NCBI RefSeq assembly: GCF_024189315.1
Contig: NZ_JAIZEO010000004.1
Location: forward strand, 124,001-188,000
Reading direction: 5' to 3'
Length of the DNA stretch: 64,000 nucleotides
Source: Halobacillus sp. A5
GTDB taxonomy: Bacteria; Bacillota; Bacilli; Bacillales; Halobacillaceae
Shown: one piece after another, positions 50,923 to 60,931 of the stretch
Layout: every line of letters starts with the position of its first letter
Position numbering within the stretch: the first letter of the stretch is position 1
Made by a program: the position numbers and the translations under genes
The notes under the pieces: generated by a model
The model's database searches: none
Told to the model about the DNA's origin: nothing
The model's input: the letters and a program-made list of their open reading frames with translations, nothing else

Positions 50923-52392
50923 ATGGCACAATGGCAAATCGCAATGATCATGATGATCGGCTATCTCCTGGTCGCCCTGCTTATCGGTGTAATGGCAGGT
51001 CGAAAACAAGATAAAGCTTCTTTAGAAGAATTTACAGTAGCAGGCGGAAATTTAGGGTTATTCGTCATGTGGTTCTTAATGGGAGGAGCCGTATTCAGCG
51101 CCTTTTCGTTCCTCGGTGCACCTGGCTGGGCTTTTTCACGTGGTGCTCCAGCATTATACATCATTACATACACCGCCTTCGCCATTCTGCCCTGGTATAT
51201 AATCGGTCCTAAAATCGGAAAGATTGGACGAAAGCATAACATTTATACAGTGTCGGGTTTTTTACAGAAGAGATACACAAGTAAAGGTCTGGCTATGTTA
51301 ATTGGGATTATTACACTTCTTGCTTCTATCCAATACCTCGCTACCCAAATGAAAGGAATGGCCTACATCTTCAATATTATGACTGAAGGACGCATTCCTT
51401 TCTGGCTCGGTGCTCTATTGTCTTATGGAATAGTGGTCGTATATGTAGCCACCGGCGGTTTACGCGCAGCGGCCTGGTCCGATGTTTTCCAAGGTATTCT
51501 TATGATCGTGATCTCATGGACCGTAGGGTTAACCATTGTCAACCAACTGCATGGAAGTGTCTCTGAAATGTTTATGAATTTGACCGACTCCAACCCGGGC
51601 TTTCTTGAAATCGGAGCAGAGGGTTCTACAATGTCTCCAATGGCCTATACAACAACCATTTTGGTTTCTACAATCGGATTCCTGATGTGGCCGCACCTAT
51701 TCTCCAAATCATATGCAACTAATGCACGAACCATTAAGAAGACGGTACTCGTCTACCCCGTCTTTGCTCTTTTCTTAATACCGCTTCTATTTGTCGGCTT
51801 CTCTGCTGTCAACGTGATTGACCCCTCTCAAGTCGGGTCACCAGATGAAATATTGCCATTCTTAATTACCACAGCACTCAACTTACCCGGATGGGTATAC
51901 GGCCTTGTAGGAGCCGGAGCATTAGCTGCGGCGATGTCAACGGCTGACGCTATCACCCACAGTGCTTCCTTAGAATTTACAGATGGATTCGTCCGCAATG
52001 TCAAAAAAGATCTATCATCAAAAACCACTCTTCTCATTATGAGAATCGGCGTTTTTATTATTGGTGCTTTAGCTTACTTTATAACTGTCTTCGGCGGTCA
52101 GGGACTCATCGCTTTATTGCTGGGAGCTTACGGATCAATCGTTCAATTCGCGCCAGGGGTATACGCAGCGCTGTACTCGAAAAGAGTGACTGCCCCGGCT
52201 GTCATAACAGGATTAATCATTGGAACAGTCGTCAACTATTATTTCCAGCTCGTCGCTGAAACGCGTCCCCTTGATATAGACGCTGGGATATTAGGATTAA
52301 TCTGCAACGTCCTAATCGTCATTATCGTTAGTTCTTTTACTCAAGTTAAAGAGATGCCGATAGCAGAGGATTACAGAAAGATAGGCTCATAA
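50923..52392 (+). CDS. Sodium:solute symporter (SSS family)
   Basis: A 489-residue symporter, about thirteen TM segments. TM1 region and ASLEEFTVAGGNLGLFVMWFLMGGAVFSAFSFLGAPGWAFS are diagnostic, with AAAMSTADAITHSASLEFT holding the Na-binding region. The family takes up sugars, pantothenate, proline, carboxylates and more. It begins right after DUF3311 with AAGGAGGTC before the ATG. With a neighbouring carbamoyl hydrolase, the cargo may be a ureide or carbamoyl acid (inference). Confidence 0.88.
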   Translation: MAQWQIAMIMMIGYLLVALLIGVMAGRKQDKASLEEFTVAGGNLGLFVMWFLMGGAVFSAFSFLGAPGWAFSRGAPALYIITYTAFAILPWYIIGPKIGKIGRKHNIYTVSGFLQKRYTSKGLAMLIGIITLLASIQYLATQMKGMAYIFNIMTEGRIPFWLGALLSYGIVVVYVATGGLRAAAWSDVFQGILMIVISWTVGLTIVNQLHGSVSEMFMNLTDSNPGFLEIGAEGSTMSPMAYTTTILVSTIGFLMWPHLFSKSYATNARTIKKTVLVYPVFALFLIPLLFVGFSAVNVIDPSQVGSPDEILPFLITTALNLPGWVYGLVGAGALAAAMSTADAITHSASLEFTDGFVRNVKKDLSSKTTLLIMRIGVFIIGALAYFITVFGGQGLIALLLGAYGSIVQFAPGVYAALYSKRVTAPAVITGLIIGTVVNYYFQLVAETRPLDIDAGILGLICNVLIVIIVSSFTQVKEMPIAEDYRKIGS

Positions 52393-52399
52393 GTACAGA

Positions 52400-52437
52400 A
52401 AAAAGTACAGCAGTCTTTTCAAAATGCTGTACTTTTT
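52400..52437. terminator. Bidirectional terminator between the symporter and the levanase
   Basis: AAAAAGTACAGCA, loop GTCTTTTCAAAA, TGCTGTACTTTTT. T-runs in both directions. It ends the plus-strand operon and the minus-strand levanase. Confidence 0.93.
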
Positions 52438-52473
52438 CTAAAATAACCAGGACCATATAGTACCTTTCAGGCA

Positions 52474-55400
52474 CTATTGTTCACCTTTATTAACCTTTGC
52501 TTTCACTTTATTAAAAAACACAGTTGAATCCCACACATTCAATCCAAAATATCCTTCTTGAAACGCTGAATCCTTCGTCTCAATTACTAATTCCTTATCT
52601 AAATAAACTCGCAGATCCTCTCCCTCAGCCTCCACCTTGAGCTGATAGTTTTGGTTCGCTTTCAAATCCAAATCTTCTTCTGACGTCTTTAAGTCACTCC
52701 CCTTCCCGTCTTCAAATTTAATCAGCTTTACTTGATTGTTTTTTACATCAATATTAGCTGCATAGGCATTTTTCGCAGAAGGATCTGAACGGAATACTAG
52801 AGCTCCTGAGCCAACGGAGTTATTGACGAGATCCTGTTCAGAATCCCCGGGATGAGAGTCTGAATCCAGTACTTTAATGTCAGCCTTATAATGGAAGTTC
52901 TGTCCCTGCTCGCTTGCTAGTGTAAAATTATCTCCATCGCCCTGGCCCTGCAGGCCTTGCTGTGTCTCAGCCCATCTTCCTGAAATCGACTCCCATCCTG
53001 TAAGATTTGATTTAAATTGATTTTGGTCTTTCCATATACTCTTTAAAGGGTAGATTTCGAGCGATTTTAAATGGACTTCTCCTCCTTTGCTGTAAATGTC
53101 TAACCCTTTACTGGATGGGTCAGGAAACAACTGGTCAGTTATAACTGTCTCCCCGTTGTTCCCGAACACCTCCACTGCTGAACGGTCAACAAATATGCGC
53201 ATTTTCACCTTACCGTCTGAAACAGGTAAATTACCCTCATGTCGATCGGCAACATTATTTCCATAATCAAACTCATCACTGCTGGTGCGATCGACGAATA
53301 ATTCTTCAGCTGCTGCATGGTACCCGACCGTGGTGTATTCTTCCTCCTCTCCTTTACGGATACGGAACCCAAATTCTTCAGCACTGGAATTCGAAACATC
53401 GAATTCAGCCACCAATTCATAGGTATCGCCTGAAAATTCAGAGAGCAGACTGCTGTTGCCAGAAATCACTTCGTTACTATAAGAATCCTTCTGCTTTTTA
53501 TCGCGGATGCTGTTAAGCGAAACTGGAGTTTGCTTTAAACGTGTCCCGGCTTCTGTATCGGTCAATTCCATAGTCCTAGGCAGGCTCATAGAGCTCCGCC
53601 ACGTAGTAGTCGGAGTCTCATTCGCATACTGCCAGTTGCTCATCCAGCCGAGCCAGTATTTTTGTCCTTGGTCACCTTCAATTCCACTCCACTCGACCGC
53701 CGCATAATAGTCCGCTCCGTAATCCGTCCATAATATTTCTTCAGATGAATTCTCATTTGTAAACGTTTCTCCGTCAAAATCGCCGACAAAGTACTGCATA
53801 CCTGAACCGCCAGCGGGGGCGCCATCGTTAATACTGACTTGAAGAACCCATTTCGTATTATTCGGATCGCCATCAATCGGCAATTCAACGAGCGTCGGAC
53901 ATTCCCAGATGCCGCCATTGCTTCCATGTGTCGAATTCACCCAATCCCCCTGCACTGATGTCCACTCATCTATCGTTCCACTCTGCTCAATGTCTTCTTC
54001 CTCAGGTTCTTCTGCTGTTGCGTCTATTTCCTCAGGCAGCGATCCTTCATTATAGACGTTGAAATCATCTAAGTTAATATGTCCCCATCCATCTGACGCC
54101 TGATCTACAGCTTTAATATATAGCACTTCCCCAAGGTATTTTGAGGCGTCCCAAATATATCTTTTATAAGTTTCATCCTCCTGGAACTTCGTATTGGTCT
54201 GGCGGATCAATTCTCTGTCATCCGAAGCTCTCATGAGGGAGACGTAGCGATTACTAATGTCATTACCTGCACCTAAAAGAAAGTTGATTTCACCGTTTCC
54301 ATCCAGTTTGAAGTAAGAAGAATGCAGCTCACCTGTTGCCTGATCGCCATCATGTAAATCAGAAAACCCCCATAAGTGATGCGTGCCTTGAGGATTAAAT
54401 GGACCTCCCCAATACTCCGTTTCATCTGTGACATGATCATTTGTAAACGCATTTCCTTTAACAACATTCCATCCTGAAAGATCCCCTGTTTCAAAATCAT
54501 GATTGTCAATTTCTCTTGCAGATGTTCGTATATTCTTCCCTTGATTGACATTTTGAAAGACTGCAGTGGAGTTCCATACATTTAATCCAAGCTGGCCGCT
54601 CGCAAAAGAATCGTCACTAATTTCATGTACGAGTTCATCATTTATGGATACTTTAAGATTATTATCATAAGCATCAACTTTCAGCTCATACGTTTGATCC
54701 GTGTCAATGTCCATAGACGTTTCGCCTAAAACGGATATACTGCCATCTTCGATTTTCATCAGCTTCACGACATCATGCATGGCATCAATGTTGGCAAAGT
54801 AACCGTTCTCCGCCTGATCATCTGCTCTGAAAACAAGCGCTCCTGCTCCCCCTCCTTCTTCGCCACCTACTATTTCAATGTCCGCTTCGTACAAGAAGTT
54901 ATCCACTTCTACGTCACTAAGGATAAAAGCATCTTCTTGTGAAACGCCTGCTTTACCTGTTAGTGAATTATCCCATTCTCCGTTTACAGCACTCCATCCT
55001 GATAGATTAGATACAAAATTGGTCATATTTTCAAATTCAACGTTCCGAAATGAAGAGGTTGATGTGTCTGATGCCAATCCATAGTATCCGTGTTCAAACG
55101 TACTGTCCTGCACGTCAATCATTAGCTCCTCATCAACATAAACCTGAATCTGATCTTCGTCTGTTACAGCTTCCACCTCATAGGTAGACGAAGAATCAAT
55201 TTTCAGCGATGCAGACTCGATCTCTTCCTTTTGTCCATCAATATTTTTACTTAATGTCACCTCACTCTGCCTCGCATCGACTTCTGCAACATAGCCATTA
55301 GTCCCTTCTTTGTCTGAGCGAAAAACTAAACCTCCTGCCCCTTCTCTGCCGTTTTTCTCGTGAAGGGTAACATCACCGCTATAATGGAAGGAGCTGCCCG

Positions 55401-56088
55401 AATGATCTTACATAGCGTAAGATACTTGATCAAGACTATTAGACTGGATACCTCCGTCAGGACCAAATTCGCTGGTAAACTCCCAATCTTTCAAATCCGG
55501 GGAGGTATAAAACATAATACGATCCTTAGCCGCCAGCGACATCACCCACTGATCTGAGTCCTTATGCCAGAAAACCTTTGGGTCGCGCCAATCGGCCACT
55601 GGAGGATCTGGCATCACCGGGTTGCCTTCATACTTCTCCCACGTCCTGCCTTTATCCACGCTGTAGGCCAGACTCTGAACCTGACCTTCAGGCCCGGAAT
55701 GGGTAAAGACAGCTACCATTGCTTCTTCCCCAAACCCTGCCGTATTGTCCCAGTCAATCACTGCACTTCCTGAAAAAATCTGCCCTTGTTCATCAGGCGA
55801 TAGTGCAATCGGTAAGTGTTCCCAATTTACGAGATCCTCACTCACCGCGTGTCCCCAATGCATCGGCCCCCACGTCGTACCATAAGGATGATATTGATAG
55901 AATAAGTGATACTCGCCTTCGTAATAAACCATACCATTTGGGTCATTCATCCAATTGGCTTCAGGCGAAAAGTGAACTTGGTTTCGGTAAGGTTCTTCGT
56001 AATAGCTGGAATCATCAGCTGATACCGGGCACGGCGAAAGGATTAAAAGAAAACAGATGAAGGAAAGAAACATCCATTTTGTTCTCAA
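52474..56088 (-). pseudogene. Secreted multi-domain levanase interrupted by an in-frame TAA
   Basis: One frame of about 1204 codons runs from the TTG start at 56088 to the stop at 52474 and is broken only by TAA at 55408-55410. Part 1 (226 residues) has a signal peptide, the GH32 nucleophile motif NWMNDPNG (Asp 49) and DWRDPKVFW. After the stop come CBM66-like copy 1, copy 2 (about residues 84-250 of the downstream part), a jelly-roll-like domain, then GGIWECPTLVELP (acid/base), the GH32 C-terminal sandwich and CBM66-like copy 3. So CBM66 modules are inserted inside the GH32 propeller. Copy 1 is about 22 residues shorter than the others where the stop lies, suggesting a deletion. Last gene of the ABC-transporter operon. 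Confidence 0.88.
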
Positions 56089-56130
56089 CGTTTACTACCT
56101 CCTTTTTAGTAATCTATCAATTCCTGGTTA

Positions 56131-57126
56131 TTAAGAACGCACCCGGTCGATTAATACAGCTGCAAGAATAACCCCGCCTTTAACGACGAGCTGCGAATAA
56201 TAGCTGACGTCCATTAAGGTTAATCCATTCGTTATGACTCCCATGATTAAAACCCCGATAATGGTTCCCTGAATTTTACCAACCCCGCCCGTAAGTTTCG
56301 AACCGCCTAAAATAACTGCTGCGATCGCATCTAATTCATACATATTTCCTGCTGTCGGCTGACCAGAGTAAAGCCGCCCCGCTAAAACCACTCCCCCAAG
56401 CCCGGCAAGCAAGCCGCTGATTGAATAAACATTAACTAAGGTTTTCTTCACTTTGATCCCTGTAAGTCGAGCCGCTTCTGCGTTGCCTCCAATCGCGTAA
56501 ATGTGACGGCCAAACATGGTGTACTTTAATACATAAAACATGACCAAGTATACGAGCGCCATAAGATAAATGGGGGTAGGGATGCCTAGAATGGATCCTG
56601 ATCCGATAAAGCGAAACGTATTTGATTCGAGAACAACCGGATAGCCTCCACTGCTTACATATGCAAGTCCGCGTACGTAAGTCATACTTGCCAGAGTCAC
56701 AATAAATGCAGGAAGCCCTGCCTTCGCAGTAAATACTCCATTAATAAAACCAACGAGATAACCGGCTCCAACCCCTGCCAGCATAGCCAACACCGGATGA
56801 ACTCCCGCTTGAGATGCCATCACAGAAACAACGCCGGAGAGTGCCACGATGGACCCTACCGATAAATCAATCCCTCCCGTTAATATAACGATCGTCATCC
56901 CAGCTGCTAATATAGCTGTGACGGAAACCTGTTTTAAAATATTTGTGAGGTTGGAGCCATCTAAGAAATTGGGAGCGACGAAACTCATAACAATACACAG
57001 CAGGATTAAAATGAGAATCATACCAAGCTGATTCCATACCAGCGTTACGTTCTGCCCGAACTTCATCCCCTGCGGCGGCGTTGGCTGAGAATTTGGCTGG
57101 TGATTTGGTGACAAAGCTGATTTCAT
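56131..57126 (-). CDS. Ribose/fructose-type ABC transporter permease
   Basis: A 331-residue RbsC/FrcC-family permease: LTGGIDLSVGSIVALSGVVSVMAS, AGLPAFIVTLASMTYVRGLAYVSSGG and AVILGGSKLTGGVGKIQGTIIGVLIMGV are typical. About nine TM segments. Spaced by 2 bp from the ATPase gene. GGGAGGGAATTAATC before the ATG. Together with the ATPase and binding protein it forms a carbohydrate uptake-2 (CUT2) transporter; the levanase downstream points to fructose. Confidence 0.93.
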   Translation of the reverse strand: MKSALSPNHQPNSQPTPPQGMKFGQNVTLVWNQLGMILILILLCIVMSFVAPNFLDGSNLTNILKQVSVTAILAAGMTIVILTGGIDLSVGSIVALSGVVSVMASQAGVHPVLAMLAGVGAGYLVGFINGVFTAKAGLPAFIVTLASMTYVRGLAYVSSGGYPVVLESNTFRFIGSGSILGIPTPIYLMALVYLVMFYVLKYTMFGRHIYAIGGNAEAARLTGIKVKKTLVNVYSISGLLAGLGGVVLAGRLYSGQPTAGNMYELDAIAAVILGGSKLTGGVGKIQGTIIGVLIMGVITNGLTLMDVSYYSQLVVKGGVILAAVLIDRVRS

Positions 57127-57128
57127 GA

Positions 57129-58676
57129 TTAATTCCCTCCCGTAGCATAATGCATAATTTTTTCCTGACTGGCTTCTTCTCTCTGTAAATGCCCTGTGAT
57201 CCGCCCTTCATGCATTACAAAAATCCGATCACTTACTCCCAGCACTTCCGGCAGTTCAGAGGAAATCATTAATACCGCAAGACCAGCGTCCGCCAGCTCT
57301 GAAATAATTTTATGAATTTCTGATTTGGCACCGATGTCTACTCCCCTCGTCGGCTCGTCAAGAAGCAGTACCTTCGGATTAGTCGAAAGCCATCGGGCAA
57401 TGACAGCTTTCTGCTGGTTCCCTCCGCTAAGCCCTGAGATAGGCTGGGCAGGTGAAGCCGTTTTGATTCTCAAATCCCTAATATAGTTATCCGCTGAACG
57501 ATTAAATTCTTTCCAATTAAGCTTCATTATCTTTTTAAACGCTTTCATCTCTGCCAGTAAAATATTTTCCTTCACAGACATATCAAGGAAGAGCCCCTGA
57601 TCTTTGCGGCTTTCAGGAACAAGAGCAACCCCATATTTAATAGCATCTATCGGAGAGCGGATATCGACCTTTTCTCCTTGAACCCATACCTCTCCTTTGG
57701 TCATGCTTGAAACACCAAATAAGGAGCGGACCAATTCCGTACGGCCGGCACCTACCAGTCCTGCAAATCCAACAATTTCTCCTGGGTAAATACTGAAGGA
57801 TAAGTCCTCTACAAACGTACTGTCACTCAGTCCTTTAACCTCGAGAGCCGGATGATCATCCTCTCTTTTATACAAACTGCCCTTTCTTTTAAATAGGTCT
57901 TTTAAGTCACGCCCTACCATTAAGCTGACTAAGTGCTCAGGATTCGTTTCCTGGATTGGACCGCTCCGTATCCATTCCCCATCCCGCAGTACTGTGTAAC
58001 GGTCAGCAATCTTAAATATTTCTTCCATTCGGTGGGAAATATAGACAATCGCCACGCCGTGCTTTCGCAAATCATTAATGATAGAAAATAACCCATCAAT
58101 CTCTTTATCTGTCAGGGAAGCTGTAGGTTCATCCATAATTAGAACTTCCGCTTTATAAGAAAGCGCCCTCGCAATCTCCACCATTTGCTGCTGAGCTACA
58201 CTTAACGTGGAGACAAGCTGTTCAGGCTGCAGGTCGGAACCCATTGAAACAAGGACTTCCTCAGCCATCCTATGTACCTCGTCCCACCTTACTCCTCCTA
58301 ATTTGTTCCGCGGGTATTTCGTGCCCATTAGAATGTTTTCGCTGATAGATAAGTTAGGAGAGAGATTCAATTCCTGGTGAATAACACCTATTCCTGCCTT
58401 TCTAGCTAAAAGCGGATCTTTCCACTGAACGTGTTCTCCTTTGTAACGGATCGTGCCGCCCTCCTGATCCGGTGCATAAACACCAGACAAAATTTTCATC
58501 AATGTTGACTTCCCTGCTCCATTTTCTCCCATCAAAGCATGGACTTCTCCTGGATAGAGATCGATGTTTACGTTTTTCAATACAGTAGTACCTGTGAATG
58601 TTTTGCTGATCCCTTTCATACTTAGAACGGGCTGCAACGAGACTGGAACTGGCCTTACTTTTTCAAAAGTAACCAT
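57129..58676 (-). CDS. Sugar ABC transporter ATPase, RbsA type
   Basis: A 515-residue double ATPase of CUT2 type. First half: GENGAGKSTLMKIL and LSVAQQQMVEIARAL; second half: FAGLVGAGRTELVRSLFG (degenerate Walker A of the second domain) and ISGLSGGNQQKAVIARWL. The ATG at 58676 was chosen over the GTG at 58691, whose codon lies on the AAGGAAG site; the true start is uncertain. Fused ATPase domains in one chain are usual for RbsA/FrcA/XylG proteins. Confidence 0.92.
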   Translation of the reverse strand: MVTFEKVRPVPVSLQPVLSMKGISKTFTGTTVLKNVNIDLYPGEVHALMGENGAGKSTLMKILSGVYAPDQEGGTIRYKGEHVQWKDPLLARKAGIGVIHQELNLSPNLSISENILMGTKYPRNKLGGVRWDEVHRMAEEVLVSMGSDLQPEQLVSTLSVAQQQMVEIARALSYKAEVLIMDEPTASLTDKEIDGLFSIINDLRKHGVAIVYISHRMEEIFKIADRYTVLRDGEWIRSGPIQETNPEHLVSLMVGRDLKDLFKRKGSLYKREDDHPALEVKGLSDSTFVEDLSFSIYPGEIVGFAGLVGAGRTELVRSLFGVSSMTKGEVWVQGEKVDIRSPIDAIKYGVALVPESRKDQGLFLDMSVKENILLAEMKAFKKIMKLNWKEFNRSADNYIRDLRIKTASPAQPISGLSGGNQQKAVIARWLSTNPKVLLLDEPTRGVDIGAKSEIHKIISELADAGLAVLMISSELPEVLGVSDRIFVMHEGRITGHLQREEASQEKIMHYATGGN

Positions 58677-58710
58677 AAGTTTATTTTCCACCTTCCTTTG
58701 ATTTAAGAAA

Positions 58711-58735
58711 GGTCCCCGCTGTCACAGCAAGGACC
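58711..58735 (-). other. Hairpin between the binding-protein and ATPase genes
   Basis: GGTCC ... GGACC outside and GCTGT-C-ACAGC inside. Not followed by a clear T-run (TTTCTT). Such hairpins often protect the mRNA 3' end of the binding-protein gene, giving more binding protein than ATPase. Confidence 0.5.
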
Positions 58736-58752
58736 GTCTAATTGTCAGAGAG

Positions 58753-59742
58753 TTACCAGCCCTCATAGGAATCCAGGTTATCCTGTGTAACTAAATCCAC
58801 CGGAATCTTCACTATTTCCTCTACCTCTTCACCGTCAAGCACCTGCAGACCGACATCCATAGCTTCTTTCAACATTTTATCCGGGTGCTGCGCAGACGTA
58901 CCCGCAATCGAGCTTCCCTCCTTACTCATTGCTTCAATAACATCGGGAGAACCATCCACCCCGACGATATAAAATTCATCCTCCCGATCTGCCTGATGCT
59001 GAGCAATTTCCGCACCTATTGCTACTGGGTCGTTATTAGCAAAGACCGCATCAATGGTACCTTCTTCATTGGCCTGCAAAATACTCTCCATCACCTGCAG
59101 ACCTTTCTCACGATTACCTTCTCCATTCTGCTTGGCAATAACTTCAATGTCTGTACCTTCGATTGTGTCTTCAAATCCTGCAATACGATCTTTCACTGCT
59201 GTAACAGGAGGACCATCGATAATCACTACTTTCCCTTTTCCATCTAAATCATCAATCATATATTCAGCTGCAAGCACACCCGCCTGATAGTTATCAGAAG
59301 TCACCGTTCCATCAATCCCGCCATCTGCCCCTACATCTACTGAAATGACTGGAATTCCTGCAGCGTCTGCTTGGGCAACAGCTCCTGCGATCCCTTCTGA
59401 ATCAACCGCATTAAGTAGAATTAAGTCCACCCCCTGCGTAATAAAGTCTTCGATTTGAGAAGTCTGCTTCGCCAAGTCCGCATCGGCGGCCTGAACAATC
59501 ATTTCCGCTCCAAGTTCATCTGCGTACTCCTCAGCCGCATCACTCATGGAAACGAAAAATGGATTAGCTAAATTGTTCAACGTTAAGCCTATTTTCAAAT
59601 CTTCTTGTTCCTTCCCACCATTATTGTTAGCGCTTTCATTTTCCTTCCCGGATGTTTCATTATTTCCACTGCAAGCAGCCAAAAATAAAATAAATAGCGT
59701 AATGAAGATTAGAGGTGTGCTTTGGGCCAATCGTTTCATCAT
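58753..59742 (-). CDS. Sugar-binding lipoprotein, RbsB/FrcB type
   Basis: A 329-residue periplasmic-binding-protein-like lipoprotein: lipobox LAAC (Cys 24) then an Asn/Glu-rich linker. Type I solute-binding fold motifs: GLTLNNLANPFFVSMSDAAEEYA, ADADLAKQTSQIEDFITQGVDLILLNAVDSEGI, DAVFANNDPVAIGA, FYIVGVDGSPDVIEAM. First gene of the operon. Fructose is inferred because the levanase follows the transporter. GGGGGAGAACGT precedes the ATG. Confidence 0.93.
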   Translation of the reverse strand: MMKRLAQSTPLIFITLFILFLAACSGNNETSGKENESANNNGGKEQEDLKIGLTLNNLANPFFVSMSDAAEEYADELGAEMIVQAADADLAKQTSQIEDFITQGVDLILLNAVDSEGIAGAVAQADAAGIPVISVDVGADGGIDGTVTSDNYQAGVLAAEYMIDDLDGKGKVVIIDGPPVTAVKDRIAGFEDTIEGTDIEVIAKQNGEGNREKGLQVMESILQANEEGTIDAVFANNDPVAIGAEIAQHQADREDEFYIVGVDGSPDVIEAMSKEGSSIAGTSAQHPDKMLKEAMDVGLQVLDGEEVEEIVKIPVDLVTQDNLDSYEGW

Positions 59743-59777
59743 ACGTTCTCCCCCTTACTTTTTCTTACAAATATACT

Positions 59778-59791
59778 TGAATACGCTTACA
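59778..59791. promoter_or_regulatory. cre-like site in the leader of the fructan operon
   Basis: TGAATACGCTTACA fits TGWAANCGNTNWCA with one mismatch, 36 bp upstream of the binding-protein ATG. Confidence 0.55.
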
Positions 59792-59827
59792 TTAATGGCC
59801 AGTCAGTCCCTCCTTTCCTTTTAACTA

Positions 59828-59864
59828 CATAAATAAGAATCTTTGATAAATATTCTTATTTATG
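59828..59864. repeat. Perfect 13-bp inverted repeat in the leader of the fructan operon
   Basis: CATAAATAAGAAT, 11 bases, ATTCTTATTTATG. Transcribed from the promoter at 59885-59913, so it may be an operator, an RNA hairpin or both. It overlaps the first TTATGACT copy. Confidence 0.75.
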
Positions 59865-60031
59865 ACTGTTTTTGCTTATTAATGACTATATATGCGTATA
59901 CAATAAATGTCAATAAGTTTTCAGAAAATTATAAAAATAGTATTTAATGACTATTATTACAGCAATTAACCTCCACCTTATTGTTGGTACTGTTAAGGGT
60001 TAAAAATACTCATTTATGACTATTTATGACT
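59860..60031 (+). promoter_or_regulatory. Five direct repeats TWATGACT, likely DeoR operators
   Basis: Copies at 59860-59867 (TTATGACT), 59880-59887 (TAATGACT), 59945-59952 (TAATGACT), 60014-60021 and 60024-60031 (both TTATGACT). Start-to-start spacings 20, 65, 69 and 10 bp. Copy 2 covers the -10 box of the fructan promoter; copies 4 and 5 lie about 130-145 bp upstream of the deoR gene. Direct repeats 10 bp apart are typical for DeoR-family proteins. Confidence 0.65.
59885..59913 (-). promoter_or_regulatory. Sigma-A promoter of the fructan operon
   Basis: On the minus strand TTGACA at 59908-59913, 17 bases, TATAGT at 59885-59890. A near-consensus promoter pointing to the binding-protein gene. 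Confidence 0.75.
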
Positions 60032-60146
60032 ACTCCGAATAAAACTTGGTCCACACTATCAGATATAAGAACAAACCAACAAACGTAGTTTTTCTTTAAT
60101 GGGCGTGAATCGATTATAATGAAAGAAGGATGAAGTTCGCAGAAAG

Positions 60147-60160
60147 GAGAGCTGGCTCTC
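60147..60160 (+). other. Hairpin over the DeoR gene ribosome binding site
   Basis: GAGAG-CTGG-CTCTC, ending on the base before the ATG. The GGAG core pairs in the stem. It may lower or control translation; pairing is short. Confidence 0.35.
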
Positions 60161-60931
60161 ATGTTTATGGAAGAAAGGAAAGCTCAGATATTAGAGTACC
60201 TGCGGCATATGTCAAGGGCTTCTGTTCATGACTTAAGTGTCCAATTTAACGTATCCGATTCTACAATCCGAAGGGATCTTAAGGAATTAGAGGAGACAGA
60301 TAACATCAAACGCACTCATGGCGGTGCCATCCTCCTGCAGCCGGTTAGTTTCGAAGCATCAATTGGCGACAGAAAGAAGGACTATATTAAAGAAAAACAG
60401 GCAATCGCTAAGAAAGCTTCAGAATTTATCAACCCCGGGGACGCAATTTTACTGGATTCCGGCACCACCACCTATGAACTAGTCAAAGAGTTAAAAACGT
60501 TCTCCAATCTTTCCATTGTGACAAACTCAATCATTATTATGCAGGAGCTGGCCGATAACCCCGGTTTAGACGTCATGCTGCTCGGCGGCAATTTGCGCAG
60601 AGAAACGTCTGCGCTCGTTGGTCCTTTTGCTGAACAGTCACTTAATATGATCCGGATTGATAAAGCATTTATCGGTACGAACGGCATTGACCTTAGAGAA
60701 GGTATTATCACAACCCCTAACCTTACCGAATCAAGGATTAAGCGAATGATGATCACGAATGCCAGACACACCATCCTCATGAGTGATCATAGTAAGATCG
60801 GAAAGGTGAATTTCGCTAAAGTAGCTGACCTTACGGAAATTGACTTCTGTATTGTAGACGATGATATCCCTGCTCATTTTGAAGAAGAAATGAATCGTTA
60901 TGAGGTTAACGTACATATCGTAAAGCCATAA
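60161..60931 (+). CDS. DeoR-family transcriptional repressor
   Basis: A 256-residue DeoR/GlpR regulator. N-terminal HTH with RKAQILEYLRHMSRASVHDLSVQFNVSDSTIRRDLKELE and RTHGGAIL (signature of the wing), then the sugar-phosphate-sensing domain LLDSGTTTYELVKEL and IVTNS, with GGNLRRETSALVGPFAE. It is divergent from the fructan ABC/levanase operon, and the TWATGACT repeats between them are the likely operators. The inducer would be a sugar phosphate, such as fructose-1-phosphate or fructose-6-phosphate (inference). ATG at 60161 with AAAGGAGAG about 10 bases upstream. Confidence 0.9.
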   Translation: MFMEERKAQILEYLRHMSRASVHDLSVQFNVSDSTIRRDLKELEETDNIKRTHGGAILLQPVSFEASIGDRKKDYIKEKQAIAKKASEFINPGDAILLDSGTTTYELVKELKTFSNLSIVTNSIIIMQELADNPGLDVMLLGGNLRRETSALVGPFAEQSLNMIRIDKAFIGTNGIDLREGIITTPNLTESRIKRMMITNARHTILMSDHSKIGKVNFAKVADLTEIDFCIVDDDIPAHFEEEMNRYEVNVHIVKP

